Source: Lanius collurio (taxonomy: Eukaryota > Chordata > Aves > Passeriformes > Laniidae). From it: a stretch of DNA of 64,000 bases. Under the pieces are notes generated by a model. It had not been told where the DNA came from and ran no database searches. It worked only from the letters and a program-made list of their open reading frames with translations. Where the stretch lies: contig JACBWW010000091.1 in assembly GCA_020086605.1 (NCBI GenBank), forward strand, positions 246,077 to 310,076, in the 5' to 3' direction. The position numbers and the translations under genes are program-made. This document shows, piece by piece, positions 11,251 through 24,300 of the stretch (position 1 is the first letter of the stretch; each line of letters begins with the position of its first letter).

Positions 11251-12696
11251 CTATGGGCCGGGCAGGAGCTGGCGGAGCAGGTCGATGACGAGGGACACTG
11301 GCTGCACGGTGTCGTACTCTGCGAACAGGTGACAGAGGTTCTCCGAGTCTGTCTGGCTTTTGGCCACGAACCCAAAGATTCTTTGAGAAAGGAGAGAGGC
11401 TTATTCAGTTTGCATCCAGGAATCTGAAGGAATAGGCTGAAACCAGCCCCAGCCACAAAGCCAAATCCCAGTTCCAGCAATTCCACCTTGGCCTGCTCCC
11501 CAATCACGTTTCCTTGGAAGCCAAGCAGTTGGGAGGAGCATTTTTGGCAAGGTTTCCCCAGCTGTGAAAAGATTCTTGAGCACAAGGTAGAGCCAGATAT
11601 AAACTCACTTCCTGAGCCCAGCACAAGTCCCTCGGAAGGCTGTGGGATTTGGACAGGGGGTTCTGCACGAGGGGATGTGGAGAACTGGGCTCAGCCAAAC
11701 CTCTCATCCAAACCTACAGAGCAAACTCCTCCCTAAAGCTTCACCCAACAGTCCCTCGTCTCATCTTGCCACCATGGTAACTTCTATCCTCATTTTTAAG
11801 CTGATTCTTTGCTGCTCTGCAGTGCAGCCACTTCCCAAAGCAGCATCATTCCCTGGATTCCAGCCCCCCACTCCACGCAGGAGGTCCCTGCTCTTACCTG
11901 GAGGACTTGCAGTACTTCTGCCACCTGGGGGAAGAACAGAATTGGAGTTGCTCAAAGGCTGATGTTTAACTCATTCCATCAGCTGCAAAGCCAAGGGTTA
12001 TCTTTAGATCCACCCCAGCACGGTGCGCCCAGGGCAGTTTTATGGGATTTGGGATTTGAAGTGGTGCAGAGGCATTGGAAACCACAGGGAAGGGAGCACA
12101 GCAGGTGGCTCCAACAGGGCACAGCTGCCCAAAACTCACTTTCTGTTCTCAGGGTCCATCCCACAGAACCTGATGGCAGCCAAGGGGTAGTGTCGCCTGA
12201 AAAACACCCTGGAAGAGGAGAGGGAATTGTTAGGAAAGGGAAGGGCCTGGGCAAGGAGATGGATTTTCAAATCCAAGCCCTGTTGTGCTTGTAAGGGAAT
12301 GAGGGTCCCAAAGCATCCCAAAATCCCAGCCCTGTGTGCAGCTGGTTCCTGCATCCCACCCCAGTGATGCTGCACCAGATGCTGTAACAAGGGGTCAAAT
12401 CCATCCCTGCATCGTGACATGGGCTTGCCCAACCAGGGCAGGTTTTCCTGAGGCTGGGAGGCAAGGAGGGAGCTGCCTCTCCACGAGCCCCCCTGGGCCA
12501 CCCCCTTGGTCCCTCCTGGGCTCTTACTTCCTCTGGACATCGGTCAGCGTGACGCCCTGCTCCGTCACCCTGAAGTGCACCAGGGTGGGGGTGGGCAGCG
12601 TCTCCAGCTCCAAGGTGCAGGAGATGCCTTTCAGGATGGCTGGGGCTCCCGTCAGCGTCTCCACGTTCACCGAGCTGAGGTACAGGACGTTGCACA
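11251..12696 (-). CDS. TNS4: TNS4 exons 9-12: PTB domain and stop
   Basis: Exons 12528-12696, 12140-12208, 11898-11924 (27 bases) and 11251-11380. They encode [63 protein letters not shown] and [23 protein letters not shown], then the stop (CTA on plus, 11251-11253). All phases agree. This is the tensin-type PTB fold that contacts integrin beta cytoplasmic tails. Confidence 0.93.
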
Positions 12697-15600
12697 CTGC
12701 AAGGACAGCACAGGGCCCGGCTCAGCTCAGATGTGACATGGGCCAGACCCAGGGCTGGGTCCCAGGGGTCATCCTGCAGATCCCTCACACAGACCTGGGT
12801 CAGGTTTGTTTTGACGAAAATTAAAAGATCTGGTGACTCAGAAATTCTTCACTAATTTAATTTGGTTTACTTTAATTCTTTGCACTAATTGTTGTAAAAG
12901 TCAAAGTATTTAATTTCCCGTTTCTAAATGTCACATTTGCTGGGGTTTTTTTTCTGTTTATTACATATTTCCTTTAATGAAAAGCAGAAATACCCCAAGC
13001 CAACTAAGGGCTGAAGGCCAACCTAAAACATGACATTTCAGGCTGATTGAGCTGTTTAAAGGGCTGTTCTGGGTCAAACTAAACTTTCCAGCTCGCCAAC
13101 TGATTTTTCAGAATTTCCAGCAAAACAAAGCAGTCCCCAGCTCCCCAGCCTGCGTTGTGACCCATCCATGTGGTCTCCTGCCTTCCATTCTTTGCCCTCA
13201 CCTGGAGCCCACCCAGGCTGAGGTGCACAGACCCTTCCCCATCCTGCTCTGTCATTCCCACATGTGCCCCATAAGGTCCCTCAGCAATTTAACCAGCCCC
13301 TGCCTGCCCATCCCTCTCCTAAAGCTCGAGCTGTTCTACCCCCACTGAAGCCCATCAGGAGAGAGGCTTAAAAATCAGAAAATGTTGAAAACTGTGGAAA
13401 CTGAGGGTCTTTTATCAGCCTCATGGCCTCAAGAACTGTGTTTTCAAGCACCTTGAGGACCCACAGTCTCCTTTCCTGAAAAATATCAGGTTCCTTTGCA
13501 GCCCAGGGAAAAATCTGCAGAAATCCTGCGGGGAAGTTGGAGGGGGATGTCACACCAGTGCCCACCACTGCACAGGAGTGACCTGCTGCTGTCACTGTGT
13601 TCCCAGGGCTCCAGCTCTTGCCAGCCAGGCTGTTCCCAGGGCCAGCAGCTGGCTCCTGTCCTCACCTGCAGTTTTCCTGGCCAGGGACAGAGGAGATTCA
13701 GGAGCACAGTCAGGGCTGTCCTCTCCATCAGCGAGATCTGCACGAAGAACAAGCAGGAGCAGTGATACCACAGGCCAGGCTGTGCTGGTCACCTCTTTGG
13801 CCATTCCTTATCTCACAAGAGGCTCAAAAGCCCAGGACAGCTCTAATTGCAGGGGTTTAGAGCAGTAATTAACCTAATTGTCCTCCATTTCCCTGTTCTG
13901 GCTCTGTTCACCTCTGATCTCCCCCTCTTACTTCCTTTGCTCTCTCTCCACCCGGAAGGGAGTCCCCTCTGTCCCATCCCCAGGTCAGCTCTGTGGGTCC
14001 CTGCTCCACCTGCAGCCAGGGGAGCAGCTCCCTGCTCTGTCCCCTCCCCACAGCAGGGCCGTGGGAGGAGCTGCTTGGAGCATCCCTCCTGTCCCATCAC
14101 CTACCTCGGGTGGGGATGCTGAGCTTGCAGGGCAGTGCCAGCGGGGTGATGGAGTGCTGGTAGACAAAGGCAGAGAGGCTCCCTGCAACAAGAACCGTGA
14201 GTTGGGGGGGGCTGCTGCCTGAAACCCCCCACCCACACATCTCCACCCTGCAGGTGTCCCAGGGAGCTCCTGCTCTGGAGCCACTGCCACTGTCCCACTG
14301 TCAGGAAAGAGTGGGCAGGACCAGGGGTTGGGGGCTTCCTGTGCTGGCAACTGCCCAACACATTCACCTGGTCCTGCTTGGTGCTTCCAGGGGCTTTGGA
14401 AACAGCTTCTGGGGCTGCCAGGGCTGCTGTGGGCAACAGCACCATCCTTACCAAAATATAGCTCCTCGCTGGCACCTTTCAGGTGAACCCCTTTGGTGGA
14501 GGACTCGATAAGGAAGTGCCGGATGAGGTCACTGCTCTCCTCACCTGCAAGGGGGACCATAATCAGCATCAACATTGGCTCCAGTGCCACTGTGTCACCC
14601 CTGCCCACCCCAGACTCCTGTCCCTGGGCATCACAGGAGCTGCTCTGCGCTGCCATTGGCACACCCAGCCCCTGTGAGAGGTGGAATGGGCACCCACAGA
14701 CTCGTGGCCAGCATTTCCCACACACCAGTCCTGCAGCTTCTCATCTGGCCTTAGTTTGAGTAATTTCAGTCAAACCCTTGAAGCAACCCCCTTGTTTGCC
14801 CCCCCCATACCTGTCTGACTGCCAGACGGAGAGCCAGGGACCTTCATGGCCAGTCCAAAGGAGCCCCGGTACGAGGTGCTGTCCCGCACGAGGAACGCGC
14901 CCGGCTCCTTGTCCCTCAGCAGCTGGATGGCTGTCAGGGCACAGGCAGGGGCTCAGCCAAACACAGCAGGAGGGGTGTCCCCACGCTGTGCCCTGGTGCT
15001 CTGCAGGGAGTCTCTCCTTGGCAGCAGCAGGAAAAGCTCTGGAGCGCGTGCCAAGCACATCCCTTGTGTGGCACCCACTGCAGTGTCCCTGCAGGGCTTG
15101 GTCCCGCAGGTCCCTGCAGTCCCCAGGACACCCAGCCCCTGCCCAGGCCACGATGTGTGACAGGCAGGAGAAGCTTTGCTGGACTTGGAGGACACAGAGG
15201 GGCCATGGCATAGCCCTTGTTTCTGAGCCACCCCACTCAACCTATGAGAGGGTCTGTCCACAATCATCAGCCCCCAGCAGGCTTTGATTTGCCCCCCTTG
15301 AGTCCTGACAGGGACATCGGAGAACTCTGGGGACAGAACAGAACTCGAGGTGGGGTCACACCCGCAGAGCCTTCCCTGCCTCACCTCGGTCCCTGCTGAT
15401 GCTTGGCTTGAACCAGTATTTTGATGTGTCCATCACAAACTTCATGGTGGGCTGCCCAGCCCTGGGGGGACCTGCAAGACACCACAGGATGTCAAGGCCA
15501 GCAGGAACCTGAAGGACCTCAGCAGATGCCAGAGCCCAGCAAAGACATTTCTCTCTCAGGCTGGCCAGAGCTGAAGTTTTTTCAATCCTTTTGAATCCTT

Positions 15601-18600
15601 CCCTCCCCACTCTTCACAACAGCTCATTCTCCATGTAATTATCTCTCTTGGCAGGCTGTGGTGTAGTGCTGAGAGGGTCACATGGAATCCCCTGGCAGTG
15701 CCAGCCTGCCCAGCCCTGCACAATCCACTCGACCATGGGATTTACACCAGGATCTGACCCACACACCCTCTTGCTATTCCCATAAGGATCCCAATTAAAA
15801 CCCTCTGCCCTGAGAGCTGCCTCTGCTCATCTCCTCCAGAGAACAATAGCCCCAGTGTTTGACCTTGAATGAGGGACCTTGTGAACCCTGGTACCTTTTG
15901 GTGTCCTCAGAGCAAACGAGAACCCCAATCCCCCCTCCCAACCCGCTCTGGGTCTGCAAACAAGCAGGACAGGATGGAATGGTGTTTCTCACTCTCAGGT
16001 ATGATAAATAGGTGCATCTGCATCTCTTTGAGGGAGTAGAGCATTCCTGCCTGCTGAGCCCATGCCCCAGGACACCAGTGGGCAGAAGGCTGTGGCTAAC
16101 CCAGGGTCACCAGCCACGACCTGGAGACCACAGGGAGACACAGCAAGGCCCTCTCATCCTTGGTGTCTGTAATCCACAGCTAAACCAGAGGGGAAATGGG
16201 GTTTGCTCCCCCTTTCCCTGCAGCTTTTGGGGTCTGCAGCTCCTCCCCGCCCTGCCCTGTGACTCACTGTCCGACAGGCAGCTGAGTGCTGGCGCTGACA
16301 ACGCGTTGTTCAGGCCACCGAGTCTCGAGGCTGGGCTGCAGCCGGGCAGGGGGAGCTGTGTGGCAGAGCTGGGGGGGGGGTTTGGCCAGCCGGGGGGGTC
16401 CATCTCCTTGTTCCAGGCACCCGTTCACCAGCAGCACCGGGATGTCGGCCATGGAGGTGAGGATGGAGGGGGGGCAGCTGCTGGCCTGGCCCTTCTGCAC
16501 CAGAGAGGGGCCTGCCCTGGGTTGTGCGGGGCTCTGACCAAGAGCTTCCCTGGAGTGGGACACGATGCCAGAGGAAGGGGAGCAGGGGCTGCCCAGGGAG
16601 CTGCTGGGGGATGAGCAGGCAGCGGCTGAAGCATCCAAGTCCTCGTTGTGGAGCGAGTGGGTGCTGCTGCAGGAGGGAGACAGAGCAGAGTTTGGGGAGG
16701 GTTGTTCATACACAGAGACCACCCCAGCACCAACCCTGCAGGGCATCACCTCCCAGCCCAAGGAATGAGGGACTTGAGATACTGGTCTGTGCCCCTTCCA
16801 GCAGGCACATTTACCTGCCCAGGATGTAGCTGGTGTCAGAGCCGGGGCTCGTGGAGAGCTGGGACACCCAGCTGCCCCTCTGCTGGGCCCTCAACACGTG
16901 CACGGGCTTCAGCAGATTGTCAGTGCCTGGGGAGGTGCCGAGGGCCCCGGGGCTGTAGGAGACGGTGTCCGTGTGTCCTGCCAGGCACTGCCGGGGCGCG
17001 CTGGTGCTCTCGGATGCTTTGCTACAGCTCAGGGTGGCCGACTGGGGGCTCGAGGGTCCGGGTGGGCTTGAGAAAACCACGCTGTCACTGGTGCTGTATT
17101 TTCCTCCAAGGGCCCCTTTTTGGGGCAGGAAGCTGTTGGCTTGGGGGGACCTGGAGAAGGGAGTGCCCGAAGGGCTGGGGGAGCCCTGTGGCAGGTCGGG
17201 TCCTGTGGCTCTGCCCGGTGTCAGCTCTATGTACTTGATGTCTGCAGGGAGAGAGAGGAGATCATGAAGGCTCTGGTGTGCAAGCTGGGTTCCCAAGCAA
17301 AGCTGCGTGAGGAACCTGTGTCTGTTCTTCCTGCTGTGAATTATGGCTCCTGCTTTGCAGGGCTGGGGGTCCTGCACTAATCTCTGTTGAGACTCTGCAA
17401 GGGCTGACTCCTCATGGATCCCAAGATGCAGTGACACCCCCAGTGCTGGCAGGCTCCCAGGGAAGAGGGTTATGTGCGGTCATGTCTGGCTGCTCAGACC
17501 CCCCCTCGCCAGCATTACCCTGCCAGGACCTGCTGAGACCTGCAGCTAGAGGAGGGTGTTCCCTCCAGCAGCTGCTCTGTTTGTACCTGACTCAAGAGAA
17601 AAACATCTGGCTGCTCCCCTGGGATGATGTCAGGTTCGGAGGGTGGCCCTGCACACCCTGGGAGGGGACTGGGCAGAGGAGCAGGGGGATGTCACCCAGC
17701 CCCAGGCGCAGCTGGACTCCATCCACACTGTGGCAGTGAGGCAGAGGAAATCCACGGGGGACAGGGGCAGTTACAACATTCTTGGTGTCCACTACAGGAC
17801 AAGCCATGCTGGCAGCAAGCACAGACCCAGGCAGGGGCTGGCTGCTCCCTCCCCCTTTCTCCCACCCTGCACAAATCTCTCTAGAGAAGTAACTTCTAAG
17901 GCAGTTTCTGTGCCTGTGTCCTGCTGTGGGATTCTTCCTTCTCTTCCATTCATGCTCAGAGCCAGGCATCTCCAGCCCCTCCACTTGCCATTAGTGACTG
18001 GGCAACACACCTGACAGAGCATCTCTTGTCCAAGACCCTCAGTGCAACCTCACGGCCAGGACCAGGGGTGCCTGATGCATGTCTGGTCCTGGCTTCCTTG
18101 GACTGGAAGAGGCCTTTTAGCAAGAGACACTCAGACTCAAGCACTCAATTTGAGCGCTTGCAGCAGATTCATCACATCCCAGAGAAGCTGCTCCCGTGGT
18201 TAATCACTCCAGTGCCAGAGGTGTGCACCTCCCTTCCAGTCAGGACATGCCCAGCTTTGCTTTCAGCGCCTGGTTCTTGCCCTGCCATGGAGTTCAGGAA
18301 ACCTCCCCTTCCAAAGGTGTTTCTCAGAGAGGGAAAAACCTTTTTGCTGCAGCAAAGACTAACTGCTCTGACAGCCCTGAGCTCCCTGGCCAGGGTGTGA
18401 CAGGTCCTGATGGACCTGCGGTGCAGAGCTGCTGGCCCTGACTGCTGCAAGGAAAAGCCAGAGCTCTGGGGCACGGAGCTGGATGAGCAGGAAAAGCACA
18501 GGTCTGTACAGAAGTTACTCCTTGAGCCCCTTTCTCTGTGCCAATCCCAGCATGGGATTGGATAACCATGGCCAGCCATAAGCACCAGGGAGGAGCTGGG

Positions 18601-21267
18601 TGAGCCAGGAGGGCTGGTGCCCACTGGGGATGCAGCTGGACCACGGCAGGACAGAGCCAGAGCCAGAGCCTTGCCACCAGCAGCTCCTCCAGTGCCCAGC
18701 CTTGGAGTAGCTCCACGGCCACGTGTCCTGGTATCAGTGCACAAACCCTTGCAGTGAGCTCCTGGCCGGATGTTTTTGTCAATGTCTCCCCAAAAGGAGA
18801 AAGAAATGGGGATTTTAATAGTCCTTTAAAGAACTGACAAGCATCTGTGCACTGGGCTCATGAGGCCTTTTACCTCCTACTTCTCCGCCTTTGCTCCTCT
18901 TATCACCTGTGGTTAAACCTCAAATATTTGCTCAAGACCTTGGCAAGTTTTCCAGCACCAAGGAGTGGCAAAAGTGCCGCAATCGTGGAGCCCAGATGTC
19001 ACGCAAGCCAAGATCTGAGAACTCCTTTCTCCTCTCCTCTAGGAACCAGCAGGATCCAGAGGGAATAAGGACTCTCACAAATATGTTTCCTGTTGCTGCA
19101 GCATTTCATAGAATTATAGAATATGCTGAGCTGGAAGGGACCCATCAAGATCAAGTGCCATGTTTAAAGCTTCCTCATGGTCTCCACTGGACAAGACAAG
19201 AACAGGCACCTTGTTGGGCACCATCAGACCCTGCAAACCTCACATCAGGGCACAGGTTGGAGGGCTGGAGCAGGAGGAAGTGAGTGAACAGGGACACTGC
19301 ACTGTAGGAGGAAGTTTGTGTAAAAAACAAGAGGCAAGAAAAGAAAATGAAAGCAGAAATGAGGCTTTTCACACTGAATTCTTGGCCAGCTTTCCAGAAG
19401 TTCAGTTCCACACTTGGAGCCAGACACCCCAAACCACTAGCACATTACCTGCTGAGCTGCCTGGAGCTCCAGCCCCCGAGTGATGCCTGAAGGGGGGCAG
19501 TGGAATGGGTCTGGCACTGAGCAGCCTAAGCTGAATCTGCACTTTGTCACAGTATTTTATCTGCAAGGCCACCCTGTCCATCCTGGTGGGAAGCAGGGAC
19601 GCTGTCTGCTCTGGAACTGCCTGGTTCCTGCAGTGCTGCTGCCCTGCTGCAGGCCTGGACCCTCACATCCACCTCGTCCTTCTCCAGCCCTGCCATCCTC
19701 ATGTTTGCATGAGGGCTCAGGGAGAAATGAATTATTTTTCTTGCCTTTAACATCCTCACATTTGACCTTCCTGTAGAAAGAGGCCTGGGGACAGATTGTC
19801 AAGGTATTTCCCTGTGTAAAGACAGGATGGGCAACAGGGCTTTTGGGAAGCAATGGGACTTGAGGAACCTGAACCACCCTAGACCTGCCCTGTCAGCAGT
19901 GCCAGCTCCCCTTGTGCTGGGGCTGTGCCATGCACAGGGTACTGAACACCTAAATGAGCAGAAGAGCCCAGGCAGGAGTACTTGGATCTGGAGCAGCCGA
20001 CAGATCAGAGTTCAGATTGCAGGGATGACAGGGAAGAGTTGCACAAGGGTTCACATAAGGCACTCGTGAGCAGAGATGGGGCTGGTATGTGCTGCTGGTG
20101 CCTTGCCTATGCCAGGTATGCTGCCCGAGGAGTGCACAAGCCCTGGAAAAAGAATTTCCCTGGCAAAAGAATTGGGAACACTTAAATGGGATGGTTGTGC
20201 AACACTCGATACCTTAGCCCAGGGCTCTGGAAATCTGGCTGCAAATCCACATGCTCCCACAGGTCAAGTGTGACCCTGGGAAAGGCTCTGCTGCCCTTGA
20301 GGGGAGCAGGGTGCTCACATGGCACCCAGAGCCTGGGGCCAGTCACTGGTGGTGACAATTAGGATTAGAAGTTTTCCAAGAGCTGCAAGTCCCACTTGCA
20401 ATGAGAATTGTTTTCTCCAAACACAGGGTAATTAATATCAGGTAGAACCAAAGGCTGTTTTCCCTGTTCCCTTCTGGATCTCTTTGAGCTGGCTGGGCAG
20501 GAGACACATTAACACTGATCAGACCAGGGCCCTGCCTAACCAGAGTTAGGCAGAGCTTGGGTACGCAGCCTGTCCTGCTCCTTCATGTGGAACCCTGATG
20601 TCAGGAAACGGCCCCCCACGCTGATCCCACTGGGGACAGTGAGAAATGTCCCTGATGCCTATTTCCAGCCTCCCCAGGACCTTGTGTGGGTCCAGGGGAC
20701 AGCTGTGTGCCCGACCCCTCTGCCCCAGGCTCCGGCAGAGGGTTTTCACAGCCCGAGCGCTGCCTTTGCCTCACCTATTGCCTCCAGGTCCTGCTTCTTG
20801 GTGGCTGCAGTGTCACCCTGAGCAGCAGGTTGGGCTGCGTCCCTCACTGGCCTGCATGGCAGCGGCTGGAAGGTCGGGTCGATTTCTAGGATCATCTGGT
20901 TCAGAGTCTCTATGGTTATGTCCAGGGAGGGAGACATCGGCTGAGCCTCAGGATCCGTGCTGGGCTTCTCCTCCTCCTTTGGCTGGCACGGGGCAGGGGG
21001 TCTCTCCAGGGGGGAATTCTGCTGCCCCTTCCCCTGTGTGTGAGCAGCCACGTGCTCCGACACGGGCTGGGCTCCGTACGCTCTCCCTCTGGGGAGCAGG
21101 CGATCCCTGGGGTGCACCATGGAGGAGGGGTCAGTCCAGGCCTCCGTGGAGTAGTAGACGTACTTGCCTGGATACCCCGCTGGGTGCAGGCTCTTGCTTT
21201 CCTCCGGTGAGGAAATACACACAGTCTGTCCAACACGCAACACGTGGGATTCTATGACCTGGGACAT
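11251..21267 (-). CDS. TNS4: Tensin-4 (C-terminal tensin-like adaptor)
   Basis: Focal-adhesion adaptor with SH2 and PTB domains; human tensin-4 binds integrin beta tails and receptor kinases such as MET. Twelve coding exons on the minus strand: 20775-21267, 16815-17241, 16268-16666, 15385-15471, 14811-14930, 14452-14544, 14105-14182, 13666-13737, 12528-12696, 12140-12208, 11898-11924, 11251-11380. Splice sites are GT-AG throughout. The total is 2164 nt, one more than a multiple of three; removing one base in the third exon gives 720 codons plus stop, close to the human length of about 715. The start is ATG at 21265-21267 (MSQVIESH, like human MSQV). Key motifs are [56 protein letters not shown] and FGFVAKSQ. 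The SH2 domain covers about residues 457-560 and the PTB about 590-718. The frame break is discussed separately. Confidence 0.93.
13666..13737 (-). CDS. TNS4: TNS4 exon 8: SH2-PTB linker
   Basis: 72 bases, phase 1-1, acceptor GTGCAG and donor GTGAGG. Encodes an acidic Ser/Pro linker ([15 protein letters not shown] then LARKTAG) resembling the human DGASDSTDSPASCQKKSAG stretch in position and character. Confidence 0.85.
14105..15471 (-). CDS. TNS4: TNS4 exons 4-7: SH2 domain
   Basis: Exons 15385-15471, 14811-14930, 14452-14544 and 14105-14182, all phase 1-1. They encode [67 protein letters not shown] and [20 protein letters not shown]. The phosphotyrosine-binding arginine of FLVR is present, at about residue 484 (R484) in the corrected frame. 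Reads as a complete, intact SH2 domain. Confidence 0.93.
16268..16666 (-). CDS. TNS4: TNS4 third coding exon, with apparent frameshift
   Basis: Begins STHSLHNED after a tandem acceptor and reads through [22 protein letters not shown], matching the tensin-4 SCPPSI..MxDIPxxLxNGC block. After the C7 and C10 runs (plus-strand G runs 16392-16398 and 16371-16380) this frame gives unrelated sequence and the wrong exit phase. The frame one base further on gives a run ending in LSCLSD, matching tensin-4 TLSD, and exits in phase 1 as the next exon needs. One extra C in a homopolymer explains all of this. Confidence 0.85.
16815..17241 (-). CDS. TNS4: TNS4 second coding exon (Ser/Pro-rich)
   Basis: Residues 165-307. 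Starts [10 protein letters not shown] after an acceptor CTGCAG and ends SYILG at donor GTAAAT (phase 2). Low-complexity Ser/Pro/Thr region, as in other tensins between the N-terminus and SH2. Confidence 0.9.
17242..20774 (-). other. TNS4: TNS4 intron between first and second coding exons
   Basis: 3.5 kb intron with GT-AG ends. Apart from the CR1 fragment at 19105-19180 nothing recognisable is seen. Other TNS4 introns are shorter (from under 200 bases to about 1.5 kb) and hold no exon or repeat I can name. Confidence 0.65.
19105..19180 (-). mobile_element. CR1 LINE 3' tip
   Basis: CATAGAATTATAGAATATG followed by CTGAGCTGGAAGGGACCCATCAAGATCAAGT is the reverse complement of a CR1 3' end. Very short, old copy inside a TNS4 intron. 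Confidence 0.7.
20775..21267 (-). CDS. TNS4: TNS4 first coding exon
   Basis: Residues 1-164. ATG at 21265-21267 is followed by SQVIESH. Contains SYY/VYYST-like and [24 protein letters not shown] segments that match the conserved N-terminal block of tensin-4. Ends DLEAI plus one base at donor GTGAGG (phase 1). The upstream in-frame codons are not preceded by another ATG. Confidence 0.92.
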
Positions 21268-21388
21268 GGTTTGGTTTTCCGGTTTCACAGCTTAGAGGCC
21301 AAGGGAAACCTCCTCCTCCTCCTCGCCTCCTTCCTCCACCAGGGAGCTCAGACCCCGTCTTCAATCCAGTCTCCAGTGGAATAAGAAT
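21268..21388 (-). other. TNS4: TNS4 5' UTR portion of exon 2 (probable)
   Basis: On the minus strand a good acceptor (CTCTCTGCATTCCTCAG) ends at 21389, giving a 121-base leader before the ATG. It contains a (CTC)n/(GAG)n run. The first non-coding exon and promoter lie further up (above 21388) and could not be located. Confidence 0.5.
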
Positions 21389-24300
21389 CTGAGGAATGCA
21401 GAGAGGAGCGGTTACACAGGCATGCCCCGGGCAGGAGCAGACTTCAGCGGAAAAGTCTATAAAAACGGGGATTTGGAGTGAAAGCTGGAATTCAGCTCAT
21501 ATGAAAACAAGTCACCCCGTCCTGCTTTTCCACCCCCTCCAGCCTCTGCTCCCGGTGCCACAGCAGCAGCCGGGCAAGCACATGAAAGGTTCATTGGCAA
21601 CAGCTTGTCAGGATTCAAAGGCCTAAAACAGAATCCTGTGTTTATTTCCTAATTTTCTGGATTAAGAATGAAATGAAGGCTCTAACAGACTTCCCATGGG
21701 ACCCTGACCCTCAGCAGCCATCCAAGGGCAGCCAGCAAGCCTGGAGCCCTGTGGGGCAGAGAGCTGGAGCTGCCTGCCACGGCAGTGTGCTGCAAGGGGG
21801 TGTACAGCTAATCCAGGATTTTATTTTCCTGGTACAATTCGAGTCTGGAAGCCTGCGGACGTGGCTGCAGCCTCAGTCGTGGTGCTGCTCGAGGAATCTG
21901 ACTGCAGATACTTTTTGAATACTCCCTGGCTTCACTTTAGGCAGAAAGTATTTTTTTATTCCCCATTATAAACCCCTCTGGAATGAGGTCAGCTTCCATC
22001 TGGGGTCTGGGAAAAAGGGCCTTGGAACGCTGTTTGGAGGTGGGGAAGTTGTCCTGCAGCATCAGCAATCAAATGGGGTTCCCCCAGCTGCTGCTCCCCT
22101 CCTGCTTGGCGGGAGCTGTCCCTCAGCAATCCGCTGGCTCCAAACACAGAGGGACCTTCACTGCTTTGGCTTGGGATGAGGACAACAACCCCATCCCCCT
22201 CTGCGGCCACTGTGGCAGCCAAGCCCAGGTCCCCGTGTGGAGGACATCCAGGCCCAGCACGTTCCCTGTGGTAACAGCACATCCTCCTCTCTGGTTCCTG
22301 GGGAGGGCATCGGTGGTGGGGAACCACGGGGTATCCAGAGACCCAGAGCCAAAGGTTTGCTGGCAGGAGTTAATCCCACAGCTCAGGGCTCCCTCTCCAC
22401 ATCCTGCACAGATTTGGTGTGTGACACTCACAAACAGAGGGGCACATTTCATAAAATATTTATCCTGCACCAGTCTCCAATGGTGGACTTATTTACTCTC
22501 TTATCCTGGGCTGATTAAGGATGGAGTCACAGGATTAGGAACGAGACACATTGCTCCGAGGCAGCCAGTCCCTCAGTCCCGTGGGCGTGGGCAGGAGCTG
22601 GGCTGGTGCCCTGCGTCACTGGCTGTAATCAGTGACTAATTGCCCTGCCAGGTGTTGAGAGCAGGTACGGAGAGTGGCTCAAAATAGGGCAGCTGTGTCC
22701 TGGATGAGTTACATAACCCTGGAGAAGCCCCACATCTTGCTAGAGAGACACCCAGGGATACCCCGGGCTCATGAAGTGTGGGGAATTAGAAGCAAAACAT
22801 CGCTGCTGTCTGCTGTCAGCACCGGGCCCCGGCTGAGTCAGGGCAAGTAAAGCCCTCCCCGGGGCTTCTGAGAGCCCGGAGAGCTGCAGGAGTGAATAAA
22901 AACCTCAGCCCCATTTACCTTCCTCCCAGCCCGGCCCCCGCGGTGTCTCCTGAGCCACTGAGAGGTGCTAATTACAGGACTGGCATTGGAATGACTTGGG
23001 AGCAGGGCTGTGCTGCAGGAAGGGAAGCATCTCAGGAGCCTGGATTAGACCAAGGCACCTCTGAATTGCTGCTAATTAATCCTAGAGGTGGGAACCTCTG
23101 GGAATTTGGGGCTATGCTGTTGGAGCCAGGTCTGCTCCAGTTCCCAGGGGAGATGGACTGAGGCTGGAGCTGGTTATCCCAATGGAGATCCAGCTGTGAG
23201 GGGATCTGTCAGAAACTGGGGGGCAGGTGAGTGAGGGGCTGCAGGTAGTGGGGTGGGGCCCCTCCTCTGACTGCAGCAGTGCCACAGCCCACAGTGCCCT
23301 CCCCACTGGCTGTGCCATGGCCAGCACCAGCTCGTGGCTCTTCCTTGGCATTTCCAGACCCCAGGGCACAGTGGATACAGGAGCAGGCTGGGACCCAGCC
23401 CCTCTCTCCCACAGCAGCTGGGCTGGCCGTGCCACGGCTCTGCCCACGAAGTGCTTGTCACCTCCAGTGGGGTCACAGCACGGCGCTGCTGCAGGGTGGT
23501 CAGTGCCCAGGTCAGCAGATGCCCACCTTGGGAAACCACCCAAGGTCTCCTGCCTTGGGGCACCGTGTGCCACACCACCACTGGCTCTGCGTGAGAAATG
23601 CAGTGTGGTACAAGGCTCGGAGGGAGCATTTGTTAAATGTAAAAAGAAGAGTCATTCCAGGTCAAAAACACAAGTGAGATGGAGTGAAAATTGGATTCTC
23701 CCCTGGGGAGAAGAACTGCCTGGCTCCAGTCAGCATCCGCAAGACAAGGCTGGTTTTAATTTAAGTAGGTACAGAAATAACGTGCAGGATGCATGAACCA
23801 GGGCTGTCAGGGCTTCCAGGAGCATGCACGCAACAGCTTCCCTCCTTTCTTGTACTCCTGCCCTGAGTTTTTGATCTTTCTCATGTGTGATGCTGCCAGA
23901 ATTAGCCTCCAAACCTCATTTCTCCTCCCTTCCCTTCTCTGGGTTGAAGTGAAAGATCTCCCAGGCTCCTCACAGGAATTTTGAGCCTTGGCTGAGGGCT
24001 CTTCTGCTTGGAGGAGCAAATGAGAAGGGCTGAGGTGAAGGAGAGGAATCACAGGGTGGCTGCTGGCCATCAGCATGGCACAGCCATGGGATGGGCAAAC
24101 GCTGCCCACAGACATCAGGACTTCCAAGAGCCACTGGGAATGGAAGTGTTCCCATGCACAGGCCCAGCAAGGGCTGGGCAGGGTCTGTCTGTGCCCCTCA
24201 GGCAGGGGACAGAGGCCAGACATGGGCACAGGTACCACACACACCCCCACCATGCCATGAGCAATGCCCTGGGCTCCGTGGCAGCAGCAGAGTGAGCTCT

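Noticed and set aside
20746..21288. TNS4 start seven codons upstream of the chosen ATG
   Set aside because: The upstream codon is GTG, not ATG; ATG at 21265-21267 gives MSQV as in human tensin-4.
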